NCBI GenBank assembly: GCA_024364805.1
Contig: CM044518.1
Coordinates: forward strand, 10,895,523 to 10,919,111
Length of the DNA: 23,589 nucleotides
Direction: 5' to 3'
DNA from: Euprymna scolopes
Taxonomy: Eukaryota > Mollusca > Cephalopoda > Sepiida > Sepiolidae
Shown here: positions 6,401 through 13,002 of the stretch, one piece after another
Numbering within the stretch: position 1 is the first letter of the stretch
How the letters are laid out: every line of letters starts with the position of its first letter
Translations under genes and position numbers: made by a program
The notes under the pieces: model-generated
Databases searched by the model: none
Seen by the model: the letters and a program-made list of their open reading frames with translations, nothing else
What the model was told of the DNA's origin: nothing

Positions 6401-9187
6401 GACTGACATTTACGATTATTTTTTTTATACCAGATATTGAATACAGGATATGTTGATTTATGTGAATAAAAATTTCTCTTGTATTTTTCTTATCTCCTTG
6501 AACTGCACAGGATCAAAGCCATACCTCAGCAACCAGGGAAAAGGCCATCTTAACAATGGCACAATAGTGTGTTGCGGAATGATTACTGGTGTGCCGCAAA
6601 GAGATAATAGCTAGAAACCATTTAATTTCTTTTGTTTAATAAAACCATTTCATTTCACTTTGTTTCATAAAAACATTTCATTTCTTGATCATGATAACAC
6701 CACTCAATTCCAATTCTAAGTAAAAAAGCCATCAAAATCTGCAATTCTCAACTTCATGCTTATGTGAATTGGGAATGTATTACCTAAACAATATTTTTAA
6801 AAACGTGAAAGATTGTTAAAATATCGAAAAAGAGTTAAGAGTGTTTCTCTCACATTCGCCCACATATTGCTGCAGTAGTTAAAAAACACCAGGCACACCT
6901 GTCCCACTGACATTCACCATTATTATTCTATACCAGATATTGAATACAGGATACGTTGATTTATGTGATTATATGAGGAGAATTTTTATTCTTTGCTTTT
7001 TATTATTTTATTGCAAAAAGGCTTCATGAGTAGAGAATGTTCATTATTGGTGATAGGTGTGCCATGAAAAATTTCAAAACTTAATAGCGTGAAAAAAATT
7101 TGGGAACCATTGTTTTATATCTTCTAACACATGGAATGTTCAATTTCAAGTTCAAGAAACGAATACTTACTTTCCAGATACGAAGATCCCTCCACAAACT
7201 TTTGAATTCTTCAAATCCCAATTTACCAGACATGTCACCCTGAGGAATTCGGTTAAGGAAAAGTGGATTTAATTTTTCGAAAAACTTGTTGTACCTAGGA
7301 TACAAGTGAAGTCGTCATTTTAGTTTTGATCAGGTTGACAAGAAAGTTCTTCCGGTTTTTAACTTTTAAATTCAGACGAACACATTTTGGCTCAAACAAA
7401 AAATTATTGATCAAAATAAGCATCATCAGAATCAACACTTTTGCCAACGCAAAACAAGTGTATATATGCCAGTAACGTAGAATCCTGCGTTCTGGTGGCG
7501 ATGAAGTCGCTGAAGGCATTTTTGATATCGCTTAGGTTTTTTTAAGTATTTCTCATGCAGAAAGTTGCTGAGATGCTTGAAAAAGTGGTAGTCAATAGGT
7601 GATATGTCTGGAGAGTATGGTGGATGAGACAAAGGTTCTTAGCCCAATTCGTTTGTTTTAGCAATGTGCGGTTGAGCATTGTCATGGAGGAGAATTGAGC
7701 CTTTTCTATTTTTGTTGTTGAAGTTTCTGATACATTTAATCCATTTGTTGACAGTAATTTTCCGGTGTAATAGTTACACCTGCATTCAAAAAAAACTAAT
7801 GCATGAGACCGGTTCCAGATGACCAAACAGTCGGCATGACCTTCTTTTAGCCCAACTCTGGCTTCAGGAAGTGTTGTAGAGCTTCGTTGGCATCTAACCA
7901 CCGAGCTGAGCATCGCTGGTTATCATAAAGAACCCACTTTATATTGAAAGTAACAATCTGGTTGAGAAATGGGTAGTTCTTGTTTTGTAAAAAAATGGAA
8001 GATGATACTTCATAACAGCGTTTCTTTTAGTGGTCATTCAACTTCTGAGGCACCCATTTATCAAGTTTTTTGTCTCTCCAATCTCTCTCAACTGGTTGGG
8101 AATCGTTGTATACATTATGTCTAATTCAGAAGCAAATTCTTGGACAGTTGTGAGTCAATTGGCTTCGACTAAGATTCTTAATTGATCATTGTCAACATCC
8201 GATGGTCGCCCATTACGCTCAGCATCTTCAAGACTCACCGTTGCCACGAAATTTTTTAAACCAGCATTGTACTGTGTTCAGTAATGGTTCCTGGGCCAAA
8301 TGCTTTGTTGATATCATGATCTGTTTCAGCAGTTTTTCAGCCTAGCTTGAATTGAAATAAGAAAATTGTGCAAATTTGCTTTTTTTTTTCATCTTGTAGT
8401 CAACGCTCTCAAAAGAAGACGTAATTGTTTAAACCGGTTGTAATTTAAATGATTAGATAAAGCAAAAAAAAAAAAAAAAACCTTTAAAAAGATAAATAAT
8501 TAAAGGTATTATAACAAAAACTTACTTGAAAATACATGAGATTGTCATTGAACAGTTTCCGCTGTCCTCCTGCGGGTCTTTTTCCTTTTGACAGTTCACC
8601 ATAAAGGAGAGGTTTAGATAGCCTTGAATCAGGCATGCGACATATATGACCTACCCAAAGACAGGGGGAATATACCTCTCTGGGTGGTATACAAGTTATA
8701 CACATTTCGTAGTGGGACCAACATATAACCACTCTTCATTTGTTGTATTTGCTTTTCTGTTCAATATATTTGTTTCAATTAAATATCAAGTTCTCTCTTC
8801 TTAACCATTACCAGTTCATAACAGTAACCAAATGCAACAATCTGTCAAAATGTGGTACCATGCTGATTCAAACGAATTTATGCCAACTCTACACTACTAA
8901 AGTTAAGGCCTGATCACCAGGTTTTGCATCATACGTATGATAACCGAGTATAGTTGCAATGGTTTGGGAAAGATTTGTTTCTGAGGGGGGATGGGGGGGG
9001 GCGAAGAACACCTTGCCCAAGAATTTCTAATGCAGAACCAATATTGAAAATGGAAAAAATACTTACGCACAAAAAAATGAAGTAAAAAAGGTTTGCAAAA
9101 AAAAAAAAAAATCTTTATGAAAGGATACGTCGTGTAAGGCAACCATACTGCGGCACGGCTCGATGCCAAATCCTTCAAAGTCGAATT
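440..9187 (-). CDS. CAPN: Calpain-type penta-EF-hand gene, 3' portion (five exons, partial)
   Basis: Five minus-strand exons join in phase: 9187-9129, 7239-7171, 5371-5293, 1627-1511, 498-440. Together they encode about 127 residues of a penta-EF-hand (PEF) domain, the calcium-binding C-terminal domain of calpain cysteine proteases and their small subunit. Landmarks in order are GIEPCRSMVALHD, the canonical EF loop DGDMSGKLGFEE, LWRDLRIWK, the EF loop DTDSSGSLNSYE, then GFKLSN, ARYRNKEGQISFADF and SFRNSDPEKTG. Exon lengths of 59, 69, 79, 117 and 59 bp closely follow those I recall for vertebrate calpain genes (65, 69, 79, 117, 59, then a last exon of 27 bp). Protease core, linker domain and the first EF hand are not in view, nor is the last short exon (usually ending near WLQLTMYS). 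A calpain small subunit or another PEF protein is possible; the catalytic exons would settle it. Introns are 1.0-3.7 kb and repeat-laden. Confidence 0.9.
499..1137. other. Intron, no coding signal
   Basis: This is intron between calpain exons d and e, with poly(A) and poly(T) runs (for example about 1009-1036). Short open frames of 60-70 codons on both strands have low-complexity composition and no family match, so I treat them as chance. Confidence 0.6.
1138..1345. mobile_element. MITE-like element with about 33-bp terminal inverted repeats
   Basis: The left end 1138-1172 contains aaggatcaattagatttcaa. Its inverted match at 1313-1345 reads, reverse complemented, aggatcgattaggtttcaag. The 208-bp body has no coding frame. 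The arms differ at only a few positions. No target-site duplication is clear, so the superfamily is unassigned. Confidence 0.7.
1511..1627 (-). CDS. CAPN: Calpain PEF exon d (117 bp)
   Basis: The acceptor is TCCCCAG and the donor ATCTTAG|GTAAGA. The exon encodes (G)FKLSNSSLHALVARYRN, then KEGQISFADFIMCAIRLKSIL. It matches the fourth EF unit of calpains (family pattern GFHLN...RY...G...F..F..C..RL..MF). The loop lacks a full set of acidic ligands, as is usual for this unit. Length is 117 bp as recalled for vertebrates. It is bounded by a 3665-bp intron upstream and a 1012-bp intron downstream. Confidence 0.93.
1708..1815 (+). pseudogene. LINE reverse-transcriptase C-terminal fragment
   Basis: The plus strand reads DLRERLKLDRICRCVENRRL, then after a one-base frame change FGHVEKMDENIA. 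This is the widespread non-LTR ORF2 tail in which family members read RERLGLE...RRGRLRWFGHVERM. Only about 35 residues remain, with one frameshift, and it lies antisense inside a calpain intron. The clade cannot be fixed from so short a piece. Confidence 0.7.
1816..2359. other. Intron, no gene seen
   Basis: The stretch contains a C run at about 1857-1867 and an AAAG-rich patch at 1879-1905. Short frames at 1990-2196 (minus) and 2209-2412 (plus) have no recognisable family; the latter merely runs into the LINE copy that starts at about 2360. Confidence 0.5.
2360..2543 (+). mobile_element. Jockey/CR1-like LINE 3' end, copy A (5'-truncated)
   Basis: The copy encodes IFKSNVNKFLMSRST and a stop, then about 120 bp of 3' UTR (cttatcctcgagtggtctct is a landmark) and a 10-bp poly(A) at 2534-2543. 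The same order is found at 11941-12342 and 21971-22635, with a shorter piece at 20982-21107. It lies antisense in a calpain intron. Only the last 15 or so codons remain. Confidence 0.85.
2705..2855. repeat. G-rich/C-rich inverted repeat
   Basis: A T-then-G block at 2711-2731 (ggggggtgggtgggg) is mirrored by ccccacctcccccaaaaatt near 2830-2850. The arms could pair into a hairpin or mark the ends of a small element. The G block is a weak two-tetrad quadruplex candidate. Related text (acaaagaggaggag) recurs at 5536-5549. Confidence 0.45.
2892..2930. repeat. Perfect 18-bp inverted repeat, 3-nt loop
   Basis: The left arm is ctttatcataaaactacc at 2892-2909, the loop is cga, and the right arm at 2913-2930 is its exact reverse complement. 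The symmetry continues only weakly outside the arms. Confidence 0.95.
2975..3160. repeat. AT-rich tandem duplication, about 80-bp period
   Basis: Two units (3010-3071 and 3089-3150) share ttttaatggcatttttt and ataatttaatagtatttatt with small indels. The whole block is flanked by two copies of aatatttcaacaaattttt. Confidence 0.75.
3161..3859. other. Intron, one GC-richer patch, no gene recognised
   Basis: Positions 3415-3650 are less AT-rich than the surroundings and contain a 34-codon plus frame starting MSTQPEEK, too short and unlike any family I know. 3180-3300 has several loosely repeated caagg/ccttttcaag words. I see no splice-bounded exon. Confidence 0.4.
3860..3946. repeat. Tandem repeat aagtgtttttaatgatttt, three copies
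   Basis: Units begin at 3860, 3886 and 3916, each with a T-rich spacer of variable length. Confidence 0.8.
4282..4680. repeat. Purine-rich tract with (GGAAAAAAATGAAAA)n core
   Basis: About 400 bp of almost pure A/G on the plus strand. The core at 4430-4575 is a 15-bp unit aaggaaaaaaatgaa repeated about nine times; flanks are degenerate AAAAGG repeats. Long frames on both strands (Lys/Met-rich plus, Phe/Ser-rich minus) are by-products of a unit divisible by three and are not genes. It lies in the calpain intron between exons c and d. Confidence 0.95.
4681..5292. other. Intron, no gene seen
   Basis: The sequence is moderately complex and contains no recognised domain, RNA gene or repeat family. 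It ends at the donor site of calpain exon c. Confidence 0.5.
5293..5371 (-). CDS. CAPN: Calpain PEF exon c (79 bp), second canonical EF hand
   Basis: The acceptor is TTTTTTCCAG and the donor GCGG|GTGAGT. The exon encodes ANFKTFDTDSSGSLN followed by SYELRTALRSAG. The EF loop D-T-D-S-S-G-S-L-N-S-Y-E has ligands at 1, 3, 5 and Glu at 12. It begins in phase 0 and ends one base into a Gly codon completed by the next exon. The 79 bp equals the recalled vertebrate length. Confidence 0.93.
5372..6355. other. Intron, no gene seen
   Basis: The acceptor tract of exon c (5372-5382) is followed by a poly(A)/AT patch and unclassified sequence. 5521-5556 carries the word acaaagaggaggag that also appears reversed near 2820-2832, perhaps from the same small repeat. 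Confidence 0.45.
6356..6625. repeat. Interspersed repeat, copy 1, with hAT-like tail
   Basis: 6356-6465 (attgctgcagtagttaaaa to gttgatttatgtga) recurs at 6861-6968. After it, 6570-6606 has tgtgttgcgg and ggtgtgccgcaaagagataa, wording typical of the ends of hAT non-autonomous elements. Confidence 0.6.
6856..7112. mobile_element. Interspersed repeat, copy 2, ending in a hAT-like terminus
   Basis: This copy contains the same 108-bp block as 6356-6465, then ggtgtgccatgaaaaa and the terminal gggaaccattg at 7102-7112. Its reverse complement CAATGGTTCCC is one mismatch from the CAGTGGTTCCC end seen at 21610. Called a hAT non-autonomous remnant by its terminus; no transposase is present. Confidence 0.55.
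7171..7239 (-). CDS. CAPN: Calpain PEF exon b (69 bp), canonical EF hand
   Basis: The exon lies between a CCTCAG acceptor and a GTAAGT donor and encodes exactly 23 codons, GDMSGKLGFEEF followed by KSLWRDLRIWK. With the Asp ending the previous exon, the loop is D-G-D-M-S-G-K-L-G-F-E-E: oxygen ligands at 1, 3 and 5, Gly at 6 and Glu at 12, so calcium binding is expected. GKLGFEEF and LW..I..W are among the most diagnostic strings of the calpain family. The length of 69 bp equals the vertebrate exon as I recall it. Confidence 0.92.
7331..8456 (-). mobile_element. mariner (Tc1/mariner) transposon, decayed
   Basis: About 1.13 kb on the minus strand. Decayed inverted ends share CCGGTTT at 7352-7358 and 8434-8440 (reverse complement). 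The transposase is recognisable in pieces but broken by several frameshifts and stops. It lies in the calpain intron between exons a and b, on the same strand as the gene. The wording is closest to the human SETMAR/Hsmar1 type as I remember it. Exact ends are uncertain because terminal repeats are poorly preserved. Confidence 0.85.
7405..8340 (-). pseudogene. mariner transposase pseudogene
   Basis: In order on the minus strand: a poorly kept DNA-binding region (8340-8100), then KWVLYDNQRCSARWLD and LQHFLKPELG (about 7935-7850), ILLHDNAQPHIA (about 7690-7655), LSHPPYSPDISPIDYHFF and KHLSNFLHEKYL (7632-7545), and SVDSDDAYFDQ (about 7435-7405). The catalytic triad of the family is D, D(34)D. The second Asp (HDN) and third Asp (SPID) are visible; the first lies in DEKW in relatives, and here the motif reads NIKW, so that Asp is lost. 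Several frame changes and at least one stop make it inactive. Confidence 0.88.
8462..8537. repeat. Poly(A) and AT-rich spacer
   Basis: A run of about 18 A at 8464-8481 lies just outside the mariner right end. The rest separates it from the LINE fragment. Confidence 0.6.
8538..8657 (-). pseudogene. RTE-like LINE ORF2 C-terminal fragment
   Basis: The minus strand reads WVGHICRMPDSRLSKPLLYG then ELSKGKRPAGGQRKLFNDNL. Family members read about W.GH..RM...RLPKQ..YGEL..GKR..G.Q.KRYKD.L, so the match is strong over 40 residues without a break. The open frame continues upstream to 8732 and downstream to a sequence CAA|GTAAG at 8521-8528 that looks like a splice donor. It belongs to the same class as the plus-strand piece at 17638. 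Confidence 0.8.
8985..9001 (+). repeat. G-run pair
   Basis: Six G, then AT, then nine G. It could nucleate a quadruplex but has only one intervening spacer. It lies 128 bp from calpain exon a inside the intron. Confidence 0.5.
9129..9187 (-). CDS. CAPN: Calpain PEF exon a (59 bp)
   Basis: The minus strand reads CTGCAG|AATTCGAC at the acceptor and CACGAC|GTATCC at the donor. The exon encodes (x)FDFEGFGIEPCRSMVALHD. In calpains this is the helix before the second EF loop, where family members read about FSLESCRSMVNLMD. It starts with two bases of a split codon and ends in phase 0 on the first Asp of the next EF loop. The vertebrate equivalent is 65 bp by memory, so this one would be two codons shorter. 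The donor GTATCC is weak, but the join recreates a perfect EF loop with the next exon, which supports it. Confidence 0.82.
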
Positions 9188-9225
9188 CTGCAGGTCAAAA
9201 GAGAAAATAAATGAGAAAATTTGAT

Positions 9226-9229
<4 letters not shown>

Positions 9230-9259
<30 letters not shown>
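9230..9259. repeat. (TA)n microsatellite
   Basis: About 15 dinucleotide units, 43 bp upstream of calpain exon a in gene orientation. Confidence 0.95.
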
Positions 9260-9262
<3 letters not shown>

Positions 9263-9700
9263 TATTTTCAACTTTAAATTCTGGAATTGAAGATTACAGG
9301 AAGCTGTGTAATTAAAAAATTAAGTTAAAAAAAATAAAACAATTTGGCAAATAAAGTTAACCATTTTTTTTTTAAATTTACATTTGCTGCTGAATTTAAA
9401 AAACAAAAAAACAGAAAAAAAATGTCAGTACGTAAATTAGCTTCCATTTTACCCATTATTCAGAATGAAAAACTGCAAAAGTCATCAACGTTAATTTTCA
9501 TTACTTGATGTGATCATATTTGAAATGATGATTCAAATTAATTGAATTGAACGATTTTTAAATAAACATTTTACAACGACGACCATTTTTATTTTTATTG
9601 CATTAAGAATTTCTAAGATGTTTGTAAAATTTATTCTGTCACTTTCTTTAATTGTTGCATTTTATAGAAAGGGGAATGAAAAGAATTGTTTTTAAAAACT
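9260..9700. other. AT-rich, no gene seen
   Basis: Presumed calpain intron upstream of exon a. I searched the minus strand for the preceding exon, which should carry the first EF unit (pattern G-E-D-x-E-...E-L-x-x-I-L-N), and did not find it here. Confidence 0.4.
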
Positions 9701-9701
9701 G

Positions 9702-9757
9702 GTTATCTTTATGATTACTGTTTCCACTTCACTTCCTGTTGCTCCTTTGTTTTTAAT

Positions 9758-9801
<44 letters not shown>

Positions 9802-10006
9802 TATCTTTTGTTTATTAAGTTGTTAAATGAAATTACAGAATAGGTAAAAAAAAAGCTCCCTTCCTCCCCATGTTAAGGGCTTTTCTAACTAATAACGTTA
9901 TAATTTATAAAAAAAAAAAAATAAAATAAATAAATAAAAAAATCATTCTTAATATGGGGTGGGGTCAACCGGAAGTGAAGTGAAAACTTCAATTGTAAAG
10001 ATAACA
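9702..10006. mobile_element. Fold-back element candidate
   Basis: The left arm 9702-9745 contains gttatcttta and tccacttcacttcctgttgc. The right arm 9963-10006, reverse complemented, reads gttatctttacaattg and ttcacttcacttccggttga. An inner pair (ccccatgttaag near 9867-9880, cttaatatgggg near 9948-9959) adds symmetry. A (TA)n tract at 9760-9799 lies between them. No coding content. Confidence 0.6.
9760..9799. repeat. (TA)n microsatellite
   Basis: About 19 units, inside the inverted-repeat structure 9702-10006. Confidence 0.95.
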
Positions 10007-10489
10007 AAAACTTCATAAAAAATCCTGTGGAAAAAAGGAGATTAACAAAAGAGTATTACCATCACCATTGTTGATTAAATTTATTTTAGAAACTAAAATT
10101 ATTTAAGTGAGGTGGAATTAGTTGGACTGGAAGTGCTTTTATAAAGTGACGTTAGTGTAGATGCTGTGCGTACAGAAAATCTGCATGTGTGTCACATACA
10201 GTGTAAGAAAATATACAAGAAAAATAAAACGGAACAAAGGATAAACAAAAACCAAATATAAGACATCAGACCAAACATATGGAAAGAATCTATATTTCGT
10301 TTCTAGTTTATTAGAAGCTTATTCATAATTGGGCTCAAAACAAGATGCAAGTATACAGAAAATACATATGGAGAAAAATATGATAGAAGAATATTGCATA
10401 TTTACAGATCTAAGCAACTGTCTGTTTTAAACGTTGTTCAAAGTAAACTGTAACTTAATCTGAAAACCCAGCTATATTACGTTCCATTT
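10007..10489. other. AT-rich, no gene seen
   Basis: The stretch contains aagcttattcataatt at about 10315-10330 that recurs at about 11358-11373 on the far side of the AT satellite; otherwise unremarkable. Confidence 0.4.
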
Positions 10490-11060
10490 ATTTTAATTTA
10501 TTTTTTATCATTTATTAATATTTTTTATTATTTAATATTTTTACTATCATTTGTTAACAATTTTTAATATTTTTATTATCATTTTTTAATATTTTTACTA
10601 TCATTTGTTAATATTCTTTATTATCATTTGTTAATATTCTTTATTATCATTTGTTAATATTCTTTATTATTTAATATTTTTTATTATTTAATATTTTTTA
10701 TTATTTAATATTTTTTACTATCATTTGTTAATATTTTTTATTATTTAATATTCTTTATTATGTAATATTTTTTATTATTTAATATTTTTATTATCATTTA
10801 TTAATATTTTTTACTGTCATTTGTTGATATTTTTTATTATCATTTGTTGATATTTATTATTAATATTTTTTATTATCATTTGTTGATATTTATTATTAAT
10901 ATTTTTTATTATTCATTGATTTATTATTTGTTAATATTTTTATTTATTATTAATTTTTAAAATTATTAATTTTTTATGATTTATGACCAACTTTTTATTA
11001 TTAACCTTTTTTATTATTTATATTATTCATTAACAATTTATTTATTAATTAATATTAACA
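10490..11060. repeat. Degenerate AT satellite (tttttattatttaata / ttattatcatttgttaatat)
   Basis: About 570 bp built from two mixed units, a 16-mer ttttttattatttaatat and a longer form with atcatttgttaatat inserted. Almost no G or C. The most regular part is 10580-10880; both edges decay gradually. Confidence 0.9.
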
Positions 11061-11590
11061 TTTTTTTTAACTATGTTAATAAACATTCATGTTCTCTTCC
11101 ATTTATTTTTATTAATATTTTTTAACTATATCAAGTAAACATGCATTGTCTGCTCCATTTATTTAAAAAAATTACTTTCAGTATTAATTATTTCTGCAAA
11201 TATATTTTATTTTAAAATATATTTATCAAATAAAACAAACTTTTCTGTAAATAGACATTTTCATTAAACTAATCAATTTTCAGATATTCTTCTATGTTGA
11301 CCTATGACTTTTCAAAATAAGAAGTCACTTGAATCAATAAATATGCGGTTACACCAAGCTTATTCATAATTCAACCCAAAATGCTATCTCTCATATGAAA
11401 GATATAAAAAATACTGTTCTTGTTTCTTTGAAAAATTTCTGTGAATAAACTGAATGAAATATTATCAAAGTTTTAATTTTGATTTTGTCTTCTATTTTCC
11501 GCTTGTCTATTTTTCTTCCATTTAGTTCTTTTTTTTTTTATACCTACATTCTGTTGGATTTAATTGCTACATGATTATATACAAATCGCT
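11061..11590. other. AT-rich, no gene seen
   Basis: This is a continuation of AT-rich sequence with the second copy of aagcttattcataatt at about 11358 and a T run at 11529-11539. Confidence 0.4.
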
Positions 11591-11762
11591 TTCGTTAAGT
11601 CTTGAAAGACAATGTATACCCTCTGTAAGATTAGCTGCATGCGTAATTGTGAAGCAAAAGTTGCGCAATCACCATCCACACCTCTCTTGAATCGACACTG
11701 CTGGATTCTAATGACAAGGAGAAGTAAAGGACGATTGAAAACAATGCCGAGATATACAAAGA
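11591..11762. other. Unclassified higher-GC patch beside the 5S-like sequence
   Basis: The sequence stands out from its AT-rich surroundings and is open on both strands (minus 11575-11775, plus 11612-11845). The minus frame includes FKRGVDGDCATFASQLRMQL, which I cannot place with confidence. It is not shared with the flank of the second 5S-derived copy at 21901. It could be a diverged repeat or a host exon. Confidence 0.25.
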
Positions 11763-11880
11763 GTGCATACAGCACCTGGTATTTCCAAATGGTTACCCAT
11801 TTTAGTACTGACCAGGTTCAATGTTGCTTAACTTTGGTGACCTAACACGACCTGCTATGGTAATGTGAGCATGCCGTTTT
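11763..11880 (-). pseudogene. 5S rRNA-derived sequence, near full length
   Basis: The reverse complement follows animal 5S rRNA from its 5' end (at about 11880) to its 3' end (at about 11763). The best stretches are CACCAAAGTTAAGCAAC, CCTGGTCAGTACT, ATGGGTAACC and GGAAATACCAGGTGCTGTA. Many differences from the animal consensus are C-to-T or G-to-A changes, as expected of a decaying copy, and the 5' quarter is the least conserved. The internal promoter box A (AAGTTAAGCAAC) is intact, box C (ATGGGT.ACC...GGGAATACC) less so. Probably a pseudogene or a 5S-derived repeat, not a working gene. Confidence 0.85.
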
Positions 11881-11882
11881 AT

Positions 11883-11885
<3 letters not shown>

Positions 11886-11940
<55 letters not shown>
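11886..11940. repeat. (TA)n microsatellite
   Basis: About 27 units, directly between the 5S-like sequence and LINE copy B. Confidence 0.97.
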
Positions 11941-11941
<1 letters not shown>

Positions 11942-12342
11942 CTCCAATCTATGGCGCTCCCCCCTTGTTAAACTTTCACTAAAAGCACTCGTCTGTCTGA
12001 AACCACTATCAGCAATTTCCTCCCACTCTTTATCTGCACCTAAACCTAAACATGTATTCCATGAACAAAGTTTCTTTCTTAGAACTGCACACCTGTGGAA
12101 CTCACTTCTGTTTTCCTGCTTTCCAGCTGACTACAATATGGTCATCTTCAAGTCCAACGTAAACAAGTTCTTGATGAGCCTTTCCCTTAAGTAATCCAAT
12201 TTACCAAAATTTACACTATTAATGATTACTACGATATTGTCCCATTGCATATCGTACACTCATTAACCCTTATCCTCGAGTTGCTTCCGGGCCTTGATAA
12301 GAAGCGACTCCTTAGTAAAAAAAAAAAAAAAAAAAAAAAAAA
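11941..12342 (+). mobile_element. Jockey/CR1-like LINE 3' end, copy B
   Basis: The frame runs unbroken from the (TA)n into the LINE tail: LWRSPLVKLSLKALVCLKPL, then FFLRTAHLWNSLLFSCFP, ADYNMVIFKSNVNKFLMS and a stop at 12192. The pattern RTA.LWNSLP..CFP..YN...FK..V...L is the ORF2 C-terminus of Jockey/CR1-group LINEs. About 120 bp of 3' UTR and a poly(A) of 27 follow (12316-12342). The 5' end is truncated at the microsatellite. Confidence 0.88.
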
Positions 12343-12594
12343 GAAGAAACTTACATAAGTGTGTAAGTTTTAACATTTGCAGTTATCCGTTGTAATTTTT
12401 TAATATAATTTTCCAACTTCGTTTTAAAAATTTAATTTGATAAGTATATCGGCGGAAAAAAAACAAATTTAAGGTATTGAGCCCAATCCTGGCAGTCGTC
12501 AAGTTTTAAAAAAAACCCAGGCATAAATAATACTTTTTATTTCATAAAAAAAAATTAAATGAAAATTTGTTTCCAAAAGTTTTTATATGGCAAA
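12343..12594. other. AT-rich spacer
   Basis: No gene or repeat family recognised between LINE copy B and the fold-back element. Confidence 0.4.
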
Positions 12595-13002
12595 TTTTTA
12601 CTTTAACTGCAGCTCAATAACTACCTTTAAATTGACAAATTTTATAGGTTTTCCGGTATGCTGAAAACGAATATCACATTCAAGTTTGGAGCAGACGCAT
12701 ACTTTATTTTGGATATTAAGACATTTTTTTCCCCAATTTATTCCTTATGTCAATGGCGTTCGCCAATCTTAACCCGGGGAGGATGGTGCTTTGTAACATA
12801 CATACACATTAGTACTTGTTCAGTTGAGGAAAAACATGGCCACCAGTGAAAACATAATTGCATTAGATAATAACTGTCTTAATATCCAGAAAATTACTTA
12901 TCTGACCCAAATTAAAATGTAATATTCGTTTTCAGCATACCTGAAAATCTATAAAAGTTGCCAATTTAATGGTGAATGTTGAATTGCAGTTAAAGTAAAA
13001 AC
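12595..13002. mobile_element. Fold-back element, about 125-bp arms
   Basis: The left arm 12595-12721 contains tttttactttaactgca, ttttataggttttccggta, tgctgaaaacgaatatcaca and ggatattaagac. The right arm 12872-13002 carries the reverse complement of each in mirrored order (gtcttaatatcc, attcgttttcagcata, gcagttaaagtaaaaa). The central 150 bp is unrelated and less AT-rich. The 63-codon plus frame at 12658-12849 spans arm and centre and has no family; I do not call it a gene. Confidence 0.85.

Noticed and set aside
8903-9271. 122-codon minus frame crossing calpain exon a
   Set aside because: The frame differs from the calpain reading frame and is full of poly-Ile/Tyr from (TA)n; the real exon is 9129-9187 in another frame.
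12658-12849. 63-codon plus frame in the fold-back element
   Set aside because: It starts in the inverted arm, has no family resemblance and no splice or promoter context.
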